Positions 5,171 through 10,720 of a stretch of DNA of 10,720 nucleotides are shown piece after piece. Both the position numbers and the translations under genes were made by a program. The stretch is taken from NCBI GenBank assembly GCA_031424015.1, contig JANPGR010000028.1:1-10720 (forward strand), written 5' to 3'. Within the stretch, counting starts at the first letter, position 1. Each line of letters opens with the position of its first letter. The stretch is from JANPGR01 sp031424015. Lineage in GTDB: Bacteria > Patescibacteriota > Minisyncoccia > Phycocordibacterales > UBA1006. The notes under the pieces are model-generated. The model was given only the letters and a program-made list of their open reading frames with translations, ran no database searches and was not told the DNA's origin.

Positions 5171-6875
5171 CAACGCTATCAAAGACACCTTCAATGGTGT
5201 CTTTTTGCTTGAAACATAAGGATAATTTTGGTGTTCCAGTCTTCAATTCTTCATGGGTTGGTAGCTCATCAAATACAAGACCCCAAATAGCTTGTTGGTC
5301 TTCTTTTTTCCTTGGTTTCAAAAGGATTTCACCGGGGTGTTCTAGTAAGAACCGAGCATGCTTCATGTACGAAGCAAAATCATGCTCTGTAGCTTCAGAC
5401 TTATTGCGATGTTCTTCGTCTTGCTTTATTTCTTCATCCAACTTTTCAATATCTCCCTCGAGCTTCCTCTCAACCACTTCGCTTGTAGCACGCTCAAGTT
5501 TTTCGTAAAGTGTTTGCAGTCTGATTTTCTTCTCCTTCACATTTTCAGCACGCTCTTGAGAAATACTTATCTGATTTTTGTGTTGCTTCCTGTACACATC
5601 TTTGATAATAAACTCGAAAGCATCGTGATATTCCTTGGTGAAAGAAAGTTTATTCACAAAATCCTCAACAACCTTGTTGAAGTCCACTTGTGATACGCCG
5701 TAGCGTGCATGTTTTGGTTTTCCAAATCTCTCGCCCGAGCAGTGATATGACGGGAAGTGGTCTCCTCCTTTGCCTTTTGAGCCACTTGCCCAAAATGGGT
5801 CACCACAAAGAGGACACATGATGACATGTTTGTATGGATATTCTATGCTCACCTTTGTTTTGAATCGCTTCTTCTCATCGTAATTTCTCAACAACTGAAA
5901 TGTGCTATCTTCATTTTGTTTCAAATATATCCGCCCTCTGTTTGCTTTGTTCCAAGTTTCTACATCTACAAGCCCATCAAACATTGCTTTGATTGGTAGA
6001 AAGTGTGTCCATTTCTTGCAGATAACGCCTGCGTATGTTGGGTTCTGAATATATATTTCCATTTGTTTTTCTGTGAGAGATTTTTGCCCCATCTTGCCAA
6101 TTGCATAGACTCCATCTTTGTCTCTCTTTATTCTTGGGCGAGATTTGTACCCCATAGCATTTATCTTTTTGACGATTTCAGCATCAGAAAGTATGCCCTC
6201 TGCACGAAGGCGAAAAATCTCTTTCACATGCGGTGCTTCATCTGGTTTCGGCACAAGGATGGTTCTCTTTTTGCCTTCACCGTTTGTTTCTCGTTGCTTC
6301 AAAGTTATGAACCCGTATGGATATATACCAATCCAGTATCCAGCTTTGGTCAAATCAATTTGCCTTCCAATGAGTCGAACGAGTTGTTCATCGATTTGGT
6401 CTCGCTTTGATTCATACATCATCTGTTCAGGTATTTTGCTTGGGCGTTTTCTTGCAAATTTATAATTATCTGCCAAGTCCCCGTACTCTTCCATTGTATT
6501 TATTTCTTCCTGAATAATTCCGTATGTATCACGAACTTCTACTCCAAGACTTCTGATGTTATCAGTGATGGTTGTATACGAACTTGAGCCACCTCGAGTA
6601 AGGCGACTGATGTCAAAGACAATCACATATCCAACTTTGCCTTTATTGCGAAGCAAATATCCAACCATTTCATCGAGTTTTGGTCTACTGTCTGCTCGAC
6701 CTGTGTATGCTTCTTGGAATGGCTCGCATAAAACTTTCAGACCTTTCTGTGCTGCGTACTTTCTGCAAAGCATCGCTTGTTTTTCGAGACTATCACCATC
6801 TTGTGCTTGCTTTGTACTCGAAACACGACAATAGATAACACAAGTTTTTGGTTTTTCTTTGATGTTATTTTTCAT
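5130..6875 (-). CDS. Large serine recombinase (integrase of a mobile element)
   Basis: A site-specific DNA recombinase of 581 residues. The resolvase-type catalytic domain starts at VIYCRVSSTKQ, with nucleophile Ser19, and includes YTGRADSRPKLDEM (57-70) and VIVFDISRLTR (84-94). The recombinase DNA-binding domain is about 170-320. A zinc ribbon uses C354/C357 and a later YHC (377-379). A charged coiled coil follows at about 435-500. The last 13 residues, VRDEGLEPPTFSV, are the antisense translation of the tRNA-Val 3' part; this tail is familiar from integrases sitting against tRNA genes. The stop TAA (5132-5130) lies in the tRNA anticodon loop. The ATG overlaps the upstream gene by 11 nt, which suggests translational coupling. 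No Shine-Dalgarno is evident. The gene is intact and all core residues are present. Confidence 0.93.
   Translation of the reverse strand: MKNNIKEKPKTCVIYCRVSSTKQAQDGDSLEKQAMLCRKYAAQKGLKVLCEPFQEAYTGRADSRPKLDEMVGYLLRNKGKVGYVIVFDISRLTRGGSSSYTTITDNIRSLGVEVRDTYGIIQEEINTMEEYGDLADNYKFARKRPSKIPEQMMYESKRDQIDEQLVRLIGRQIDLTKAGYWIGIYPYGFITLKQRETNGEGKKRTILVPKPDEAPHVKEIFRLRAEGILSDAEIVKKINAMGYKSRPRIKRDKDGVYAIGKMGQKSLTEKQMEIYIQNPTYAGVICKKWTHFLPIKAMFDGLVDVETWNKANRGRIYLKQNEDSTFQLLRNYDEKKRFKTKVSIEYPYKHVIMCPLCGDPFWASGSKGKGGDHFPSYHCSGERFGKPKHARYGVSQVDFNKVVEDFVNKLSFTKEYHDAFEFIIKDVYRKQHKNQISISQERAENVKEKKIRLQTLYEKLERATSEVVERKLEGDIEKLDEEIKQDEEHRNKSEATEHDFASYMKHARFLLEHPGEILLKPRKKEDQQAIWGLVFDELPTHEELKTGTPKLSLCFKQKDTIEGVFDSVVRDEGLEPPTFSV
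5181..5206 (+). terminator. Intrinsic terminator of tRNA-Val
   Basis: A perfect 9-bp stem, AAAGACACC/GGTGTCTTT (5181-5189, 5196-5204), has a 6-nt loop and continues into TTTTT (5202-5206). It begins 10 nt after the tRNA. It lies inside the recombinase coding sequence read on the other strand, where it encodes a segment ending KDTIEGVF. Confidence 0.8.
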
Positions 6876-7461
6876 AGCTGTTTATTTTGTTTTGAAAACT
6901 TTCATTTATCACATACGCAATACCATAAAACTTTTTGCGTAATTCTATGAGCATGCCATCAGTACTCGTGGTGTCTTTCAGTTTCTTTCGCAATTCATCG
7001 AGCGACACTGCTTCGCCAGAAAGGTGAGCAATATCTTTATCAAGCAATCCTACTTCTTGAAGTTCCGCCCGCACTTCCTCCCATGGAATATCCATCAGAA
7101 ATTGTATCGCAATTTGAAATGTCAGGTCGGGGAAAATAACGAAAAGAAACTCGGGTGAAATATCTACCACATAATCTTTGCCCAGAAAGTCAGCGAGCTT
7201 CTTGGTTGAAGCTGTTATTTCTATCTGTAAGCCGTCTGAATTGGCTTCTGGCGTGTTTTCATCTCGAAAAGCATATATTCCACCATGAGGAGATGTTTCT
7301 TTGCCTGTGGCTATTTTGTCACCAGACTCTGGTGTGTATGGAGCTTCATGATTTTGGTAGTCTTGCTCTTTCTTCAAGAAGTCTTCTTTGGCGAGTTTGA
7401 GTATTTTCGGGTCACCAAAATCCTCTCCAAATTTGAGTGTAGATTTCGCATGTTTTGACAT
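6865..7461 (-). CDS. Uncharacterised 198-residue protein paired with the recombinase
   Basis: I do not recognise a family. The N-terminal ~85 residues are polar and Lys/Glu/Asp-rich (KLAKEDFLKKEQDYQNHE), likely disordered. Around 85-130 there is a folded-looking segment with ITASTKKLADFLGKDYVVDIS and the hydrophobic SPEFLFVIFPDLTFQIAIQFLMDIP. The C-terminal third is amphipathic helical (SLDELRKKLKD, LIELRKKFYGIAYVINESF). No signal peptide, cysteine cluster or clear transmembrane helix is visible. Its 3' end overlaps the recombinase start by 11 nt in another frame, so the two are almost certainly one operon and probably work together. A recombination directionality or accessory factor is one inference. 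AAGG lies 6 nt before the ATG. The codon directly before the ATG is the TAG of a possible small upstream ORF in the same frame. Confidence 0.75.
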   Translation of the reverse strand: MSKHAKSTLKFGEDFGDPKILKLAKEDFLKKEQDYQNHEAPYTPESGDKIATGKETSPHGGIYAFRDENTPEANSDGLQIEITASTKKLADFLGKDYVVDISPEFLFVIFPDLTFQIAIQFLMDIPWEEVRAELQEVGLLDKDIAHLSGEAVSLDELRKKLKDTTSTDGMLIELRKKFYGIAYVINESFQNKINSYEK

Positions 7462-7539
7462 CTAGTACCTTGAATACAAGTGAAAAAATTTCATGAAGTT
7501 CACGAGAGAAAGTAATTGTGAGGAAACCGAGTTTTCCAT
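7462..7539 (-). CDS. Possible 25-residue leaderless upstream ORF
   Basis: The minus strand reads TGATAAAAT, six bases, then ATG (7539-7537). It stays open for 25 codons (starting MENSVSSQLL, ending FHLYSRY) to TAG at 7464-7462. That stop is immediately followed by the ATG of the 198-residue gene, with no gap and in the same frame. The promoter-to-ATG layout is the same as before several other genes here, which is the main reason to take it seriously. It could be a leader peptide coupling translation, or an N-terminal extension reached by stop readthrough. A random short ORF is the alternative. Confidence 0.35.
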   Translation of the reverse strand: MENSVSSQLLSLVNFMKFFHLYSRY

Positions 7540-7545
7540 GTTTCT

Positions 7546-7554
7546 ATTTTATCA
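7546..7554 (-). promoter_or_regulatory. Extended -10 promoter (minus) for the uORF/198-aa/recombinase operon
   Basis: The minus strand reads TGA TAAAAT with 6 nt to the uORF ATG. It is the mirror image of the plus-strand box at 7618-7626, within a 14-bp inverted repeat (7546-7559 and 7613-7626). An alternative promoter is described at 7569-7596. Confidence 0.5.
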
Positions 7555-7568
7555 TTTTTGTCGATAAA

Positions 7569-7596
7569 ATAATATACACAAAGCAAACAATGCCAA
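7569..7596 (-). promoter_or_regulatory. Alternative promoter for the recombinase operon
   Basis: On the minus strand TTGGCA (7596-7591), a 16-bp spacer and TATTAT (7574-7569) predict a start near 7562, upstream of the uORF. The -35 is one arm of an inverted repeat TGCCAA/TTGGCA (7591-7596, 7604-7609), so a regulator binding there could block it. Confidence 0.4.
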
Positions 7597-7617
7597 TATC
7601 TTTTTTGGCAAAAAAAA

Positions 7618-7626
7618 TGATAAAAT
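7618..7626 (+). promoter_or_regulatory. Extended -10 promoter for the Nudix-HAD operon
   Basis: TGA TAAAAT ends 9 nt before the Nudix ATG (7636), so the expected start site is only about 3 nt upstream of the codon. No good -35 is present. Confidence 0.5.
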
Positions 7627-7635
7627 GTTTTCTAT

Positions 7636-8223
7636 ATGAATATCTCCAGACCAAAATCAAAACAACCAATACCAGAATACGCACAGTGTGTTTTCAAAGG
7701 CAAAATGTTTGACACATACCAATGGGAACAACCCATGTACGATGGCACAACAAAGACTTTTGAAAAACTCAAGCGACCAGATACTGTTGTAGTATTTCCA
7801 GTACTTGATGATGGAAGTATTCTGCTAACAGAACAAGAACAACCGGGCAAGGAGCCGTTCATTGGCGCATGCGGCGGTCGTGTCGAAGAAGGTGAAGATA
7901 TTTTGGAATCAGCAAAGCGTGAGTTTCTTGAAGAGACTGGATATGAAGCAACTGAATATGTTCTATGGAAATCAGAACACCCTGCATCGAAAATTGATTG
8001 GGTTGTGTATTTCTTTATCGCCAAGGGCTGCAAGAAAGTAGCCGACCAAGCACTTGATGGTGGAGAGAAAATCGAATTGAAGAAAGTCACTTTTGATGAA
8101 CTTCTTCAAATTGGTCGTGACAAAACATTTATGGAAAAAGAAATCATCCCAGACCTTTACGAAGCATTACTCGACCCTGCAAAATATGCAGAACTCAAGC
8201 AATTATTTGCACCACTACAATAA
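7636..8223 (+). CDS. Nudix hydrolase (ADP-ribose pyrophosphatase-like)
   Basis: It hydrolyses a nucleoside diphosphate linked to another moiety, using Mg2+. The 195 residues contain a complete Nudix box, GX5EX7REUXEEXGU, from G81 to Y103, including R95-E96, E99 and E100. The strand VVVFPVLDDGSILLTEQEQPG (51-71) before the box, the length and the layout fit ADP-sugar/ADP-ribose pyrophosphatases better than MutT. The C-terminal region is helical (KEIIPDLYEALLDP). The substrate is not provable from sequence. The downstream HAD-like gene starts 1 nt after its stop, indicating an operon. No Shine-Dalgarno is visible and the extended -10 is close to the ATG, suggesting a leaderless mRNA. Confidence 0.9.
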   Translation: MNISRPKSKQPIPEYAQCVFKGKMFDTYQWEQPMYDGTTKTFEKLKRPDTVVVFPVLDDGSILLTEQEQPGKEPFIGACGGRVEEGEDILESAKREFLEETGYEATEYVLWKSEHPASKIDWVVYFFIAKGCKKVADQALDGGEKIELKKVTFDELLQIGRDKTFMEKEIIPDLYEALLDPAKYAELKQLFAPLQ

Positions 8224-8224
8224 T

Positions 8225-8626
8225 ATGAAAACTATACTTGTCGATGCAGTGAATACATCAATCATAAAAGATGAAATTGGGAACTTTATACAGAACAAAG
8301 TAATGTTTGATTTGCTTGAAACATATCAAAACCCAAAGCTTATTGTGACAAATGCCAATGATGAACAAATGATTCAGTTTGGACTGAACACTGTGCCGTA
8401 TCCAGTTTTCACTATGAAGCATAATCCAGACAAACCAGACCCAGTCTATTTCAAAACATTACTTGAACAATATAATTTCACTACTTCAGATGTTGTATAT
8501 TTTGAACACAGCCCAGACGCAGTAACTTCTGCAAAGTCGATTGGTATCAATTCGTACAACTATGACAAAGATGCCCAGGATTTGGTTGCTTTGAAAGATT
8601 TTTTGGATAGCAATCTTGGAGACTAA
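8225..8626 (+). CDS. HAD-like protein with incomplete catalytic motifs
   Basis: A 133-residue single-domain haloacid-dehalogenase-fold protein. Motif I is ILVDAVNTSI: Asp7 is in the nucleophile position, but the second Asp of DxDxT is replaced by Val9. Motif II is LIVTNAN (Thr42). Motif III is KPDPVYF (Lys70). Motif IV is VVYFEHSPDAVTSAKSIGINSYNYD, with Glu94-His95 where ED/DD is usual. No cap domain is present. From memory, close relatives with the same VDAV and FEH variants occur in Candidate Phyla Radiation genomes. The altered acid suggests a non-phosphatase, binding or weak activity. ATG follows the Nudix TAA by one base (coupled translation). The TAA stop interlocks with the stop of the convergent HTH gene. 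Confidence 0.8.
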   Translation: MKTILVDAVNTSIIKDEIGNFIQNKVMFDLLETYQNPKLIVTNANDEQMIQFGLNTVPYPVFTMKHNPDKPDPVYFKTLLEQYNFTTSDVVYFEHSPDAVTSAKSIGINSYNYDKDAQDLVALKDFLDSNLGD

Positions 8627-9018
8627 TCTGGCAACATGCCATTCAACTTCTCCAAGATAAGCTTCTGCCTTCGTTCCAGTTCTTCATTTGGATTTGAATC
8701 ATCTTTCGGTTTCCCATACTCTGAATTGTACTTTCTCTCAAGTATCCACGCACACGCTTGCCACGAGCGTTCTCCTGCCTTATGGATGGTAGATAACAGT
8801 GAATACTTGTACTCAATCTCTTTTTGTTCCATTTGTTCTGAAAATTCTGAATCTTTTTTCCATAGTGAAATAGTATCTTCTGATATACCTGCAAGCTTGG
8901 AAGCATCTCGTTGTGTATATCCACGAGAAATTGCATCAAGGATGATGTTGATGCGTGTGTCAGATGCTTTGTTCTTGCGTTTGAGTATTACTTTGGTTGT
9001 CATTGTGCCTACTACCAT
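8623..9018 (-). CDS. HTH protein, phage terminase small-subunit-like
   Basis: 131 residues. A helix-turn-helix lies at about 34-54 (YTQRDASKLAGISEDTISLW), with DAS...ISEDTISLWKK typical of homeodomain-like HTHs in terminase small subunits and resolvase-type regulators. It is followed by a helical EIEYKYSLLSTIHKAGERSWQACAWILER block that resembles small phage-derived DNA-binding proteins. The C-terminus is charged. No terminase large subunit is near, so it may act as a regulator or an accessory factor of the mobile element rather than in packaging. The start at 9018 is chosen because TGATAAAAT lies 6 nt upstream; ATG at residue 6 is an alternative. The stop TAG (8625-8623) shares bases with the TAA of the HAD gene. 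Confidence 0.7.
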   Translation of the reverse strand: MVVGTMTTKVILKRKNKASDTRINIILDAISRGYTQRDASKLAGISEDTISLWKKDSEFSEQMEQKEIEYKYSLLSTIHKAGERSWQACAWILERKYNSEYGKPKDDSNPNEELERRQKLILEKLNGMLPD

Positions 9019-9024
9019 CTATGT

Positions 9025-9033
9025 ATTTTATCA
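9025..9033 (-). promoter_or_regulatory. Extended -10 promoter of the HTH gene
   Basis: The minus strand reads TGA TAAAAT, identical to the boxes before the Nudix gene and the uORF, with 6 nt to ATG (9018-9016). A leaderless transcript is expected. Confidence 0.5.
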
Positions 9034-9071
9034 CTTTTCATTGCACTTTTGTGACACAAAATCGCACTTTT
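9032..9071. promoter_or_regulatory. Operator-like palindrome and repeated CACTTTT
   Basis: A perfect odd palindrome, TTTTGTG-A-CACAAAA (9047-9061), sits 13 bp behind the HTH gene's -10 box. CACTTTT occurs three times (9032-9038, 9044-9050, 9065-9071). The site lies between divergent genes, so it could control the HTH gene (autoregulation) and possibly the oxidase gene. This is inference. Confidence 0.4.
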
Positions 9072-9142
9072 CAAAATGCATTTTCCTATTCCACAAGGTA
9101 GTGGATTTCACAGAAATTGAGCTATCGGAAATTGTGGAAAAA

Positions 9143-9151
9143 TGATATAAT
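9143..9151 (+). promoter_or_regulatory. Extended -10 promoter of the oxidase gene
   Basis: TGA TATAAT, a full consensus hexamer, is followed by 6 nt and the ATG (9158). Transcription should therefore start at or next to the A of the start codon. No -35 consensus is seen. Confidence 0.6.
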
Positions 9152-9157
9152 TTCAAT

Positions 9158-10336
9158 ATGGAATCAGAAAATACCTACAATGTTATAGTTCTTGGACTCG
9201 GAGCAATGGGAAGTGCTACCGTATATCAACTTGCAAAAAGAAATTGCAAAGTTCTTGGCATCGACCAATTTGCACCTCCTCACAATTTCGGCTCAACTCA
9301 TGGTGACACTCGAATCACTCGACAGGCAATTGGCGAGGGAGAACAATATACACCGCTATCATTACGGTCATACGAAATATGGGATGAGCTTGAAAAACAA
9401 AGTGGTGAAAAGCTACTTGAAAAATGTGGTGGTTTGATTATTTCAAGTGGAGCAAAAACTGCAGTCAACCATGTGCCAGAGTTTTTTGAAAATACCGTTG
9501 CAAGTGCGAAAAAGCATGCAATAAAACATGACATTTTGGATGCTTCCCAAATACGAGAACGGTTTCCGCAATTCAAAGTTCAAGACAACGAAATTGGATA
9601 CTATGAATACGAAGCAGGTTTTCTTTATCCAGAAAAATGTGTGCAGGTTCAAATTGATTTGGCAGAAAAAAATGGGGCATCAATTCATAAAAATGAAAAG
9701 GTTGAGAGTTTTGAAGAACAGGATGGCTTGGTCACAGTGAAAACAAATATCGGGGAATACAAAGCAAAAAAACTTATAATCACGGCAGGTGCATGGTTTT
9801 CAGAAATGATGAATGAAAAATACTCAAAGTTTTTCAAGGTGAGTCGGCAGGTTTTATATTGGTTTGATACAGTGAAAGAAATTGAGTACTTCAGTCCAAA
9901 AAACTTCCCAATCTTCATATGGGAACTTCAAGGAAATAAGCAAGGAATATATGGGTTCCCTGCAATCGATGGGCAGCATGGTGGTATAAAAATCGCAACA
10001 GAACAATATGATAATACGACTACACCAGAAACAATAAACCGTGCGGTATCGGAAGAAGAAACTCAAACTATGTTTGAAAACTATGTAGCCCCATATTTTC
10101 CAGACCTCAATTCAAAATGCATAAAATCAGCAACTTGCTTGTACACAGTGACACCAGATTCACATTTTGTGATTGATAATCACCCAGAGCACAAGTCAAT
10201 CATTGTCGCCTCACCTTGTTCTGGTCATGGATTCAAACACTCTGCGGCAATAGGTGAGGTTTTGGCACAAATGGCGATAGATGGAAAAAGTGAAATAGAC
10301 ATATCAAGTTTTTCACTGAAAAGATTTGGTGTGTAG
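9158..10336 (+). CDS. Monomeric sarcosine oxidase / N-methyl-amino-acid oxidase family flavoenzyme
   Basis: A DAO-superfamily FAD oxidoreductase, 392 residues, the usual length. It would demethylate an N-methyl amino acid to the amino acid, formaldehyde and H2O2. The N-terminal Rossmann motif is VIVLGLGAMGSA (9-20). The family block GSTHGDTRITR (45-55) carries both Arg residues matched to MSOX R49/R52, and GEGEQYTPL follows. Cys327 in CLYTVTPDSHF matches the Cys315 covalent flavin site of Bacillus MSOX. Lys360 in SGHGFKH matches Lys348, with the same 33-residue spacing. Lys278 in GGIKIA matches the O2-activating Lys265. The residue four beyond it is Glu282 where MSOX has catalytic His269, so the substrate may differ. 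MSOX residue numbers are from memory. The mRNA is probably leaderless. The AT-rich gene is likely acquired. Confidence 0.85.
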   Translation: MESENTYNVIVLGLGAMGSATVYQLAKRNCKVLGIDQFAPPHNFGSTHGDTRITRQAIGEGEQYTPLSLRSYEIWDELEKQSGEKLLEKCGGLIISSGAKTAVNHVPEFFENTVASAKKHAIKHDILDASQIRERFPQFKVQDNEIGYYEYEAGFLYPEKCVQVQIDLAEKNGASIHKNEKVESFEEQDGLVTVKTNIGEYKAKKLIITAGAWFSEMMNEKYSKFFKVSRQVLYWFDTVKEIEYFSPKNFPIFIWELQGNKQGIYGFPAIDGQHGGIKIATEQYDNTTTPETINRAVSEEETQTMFENYVAPYFPDLNSKCIKSATCLYTVTPDSHFVIDNHPEHKSIIVASPCSGHGFKHSAAIGEVLAQMAIDGKSEIDISSFSLKRFGV

Positions 10337-10583
10337 TTTTTTCATCAACGAAATGTTTTCGAGTGATATACCAACGGTCGACCATCGGTCAACCCCAAAA
10401 TGCAAAAAGTACCCAGATATGATATAGTTCTAATACAGTATAGTGAAAGTTATTATTGGTGAAATCATTACCAAACAAGCCCACTTTGAGCAAATTCTGG
10501 AATAGTACGAGAAGTGAAAATCATTTTCCATCGCAAAATCTCAGTTTCCAAAGTGTTCCAGCTCAGAAAATTACTGTGCACAA
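10337..10583. other. Intergenic region downstream of the oxidase gene
   Basis: No gene is seen. The only visible structure is a palindromic octamer, GGTCGACC (10376-10383), followed 11 bp later by GGTCAACC (10387-10394), an operator-like tandem. Several AT-rich -10-like hexamers around 10418-10446 have no convincing partner. Confidence 0.5.
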
Positions 10584-10629
10584 ATGAAAAACCCCGCAGC
10601 CAAGCTGTCGGGGTATCAGGGTTTTTCAT
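10584..10629. terminator. Bidirectional terminator with two alternative folds
   Basis: The inner hairpin pairs ACCCCG-CAGC (10591-10600) with GCTG-CGGGGT (10604-10614, one bulged T). On the minus strand it is followed by TTTTTC, ending the gene at the right edge. An outer 11-bp inverted repeat (10584-10594 with 10619-10629) competes for the same C residues and, on the plus strand, provides a T5 run, so it could end the oxidase transcript. Confidence 0.75.
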
Positions 10630-10639
10630 TATGTAGGGC

Positions 10640-10720
10640 TTAGTCAAAGAGTGTTGGTCTATCAGCATGGAGTTTGATGTATTCTTTCTCTTTTCCTTGA
10701 TCTTTTACATACTTTGCTAT
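10640..10720 (-). CDS. C-terminal fragment of a gene entering from the right
   Basis: Twenty-six codons are open on the minus strand to TAA (10642-10640). The fragment is Lys/Glu-rich and ends EYIKLHADRPTLFD. The intrinsic terminator begins 11 nt further on, which supports a real gene end. I do not recognise the protein from this piece. Confidence 0.7.
   Translation of the reverse strand: MAKYVKDQGKEKEYIKLHADRPTLFD

Larger units (their letters stand above)
5130..10720. mobile_element. Putative integrative element at tRNA-Val (right end not located)
   Basis: One boundary is the tRNA-Val 3' half, next to a serine recombinase. From here rightward the coding sequence is visibly more AT-rich than the aldolase and rluA genes to the left. 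The cargo (phage-like HTH protein, Nudix, HAD-like, flavin oxidase) is mixed. I found no second copy of the tRNA-Val 3' sequence inside the window, so the other end is either beyond 10720 or unrecognisable. The right coordinate is only the window edge. Confidence 0.4.

Noticed and set aside
5113..5508. Plus-strand open frame starting inside tRNA-Val
   Set aside because: Its first residues translate the tRNA, and the rest is the serine-rich antisense of the recombinase gene.
1149..10336. Recoded TGA (glycine) as in some Candidate Phyla Radiation lineages
   Set aside because: All conserved proteins are full-length under the standard code with no in-frame TGA.
10337..10394. Second attachment site matching the tRNA-Val 3' end (TTTCGAGTG near 10358)
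   Set aside because: Only a short T-loop-like word matches, with no extension into the T-stem or acceptor sequence.
1..10720. CRISPR array
   Set aside because: No regularly spaced short repeats occur. The direct repeats found are two-copy and tied to tRNA 3' ends.

Overview
The window looks like a chromosomal segment of a Candidate Phyla Radiation (Patescibacteria-type) bacterium or a close ally. This is inference. It rests on short compact genes, four tRNAs without encoded CCA, scarce Shine-Dalgarno sequences, and a HAD-like protein of a type I associate with these genomes. Genes are intact in the standard code, and no complete gene here stops at TGA.

Left third (1-1148): no complete protein gene. 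It holds GC-rich hairpin repeats (208-302), tRNA-Leu(UAG), a palindromic repeat (718-782) and tRNA-Leu(CAA). Each tRNA-Leu is followed by a spacer that ends in a second copy of that tRNA's 3' end, with repeat offsets of 191 and 188 bp. The two spacers differ in most of their sequence but share a stem architecture with compensatory changes. This is the best candidate for an undescribed element, possibly a structured RNA, and is reminiscent of the rtT repeats downstream of E. coli tyrT.

Second block (1149-5170): a minus-strand housekeeping set. It has an FAD-linked D-lactate/glycolate-type dehydrogenase, a class II aldolase, an RluA-family pseudouridine synthase just behind tRNA-Arg(UCU), and then a plus-strand tRNA-Val(UAC) with a good promoter.

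Third block (5130 onward): apparently acquired DNA, visibly more AT-rich. A large serine recombinase runs into tRNA-Val antisense and stops inside its anticodon loop. An unknown 198-residue protein lies upstream and overlaps it, and may itself be preceded by a 25-codon leaderless ORF. Divergently come a Nudix hydrolase and a HAD-like protein. Next is a convergent HTH/terminase-small-subunit-like protein whose stop interlocks with that of the HAD gene. Divergent from it is a monomeric sarcosine oxidase-family flavoenzyme. A two-way terminator separates this from the tail of a minus-strand gene at the right edge.

A recurring theme is an extended -10 box (TGNTAWAMT-like) 6-9 nt upstream of ATG before five reading frames, which predicts leaderless mRNAs.
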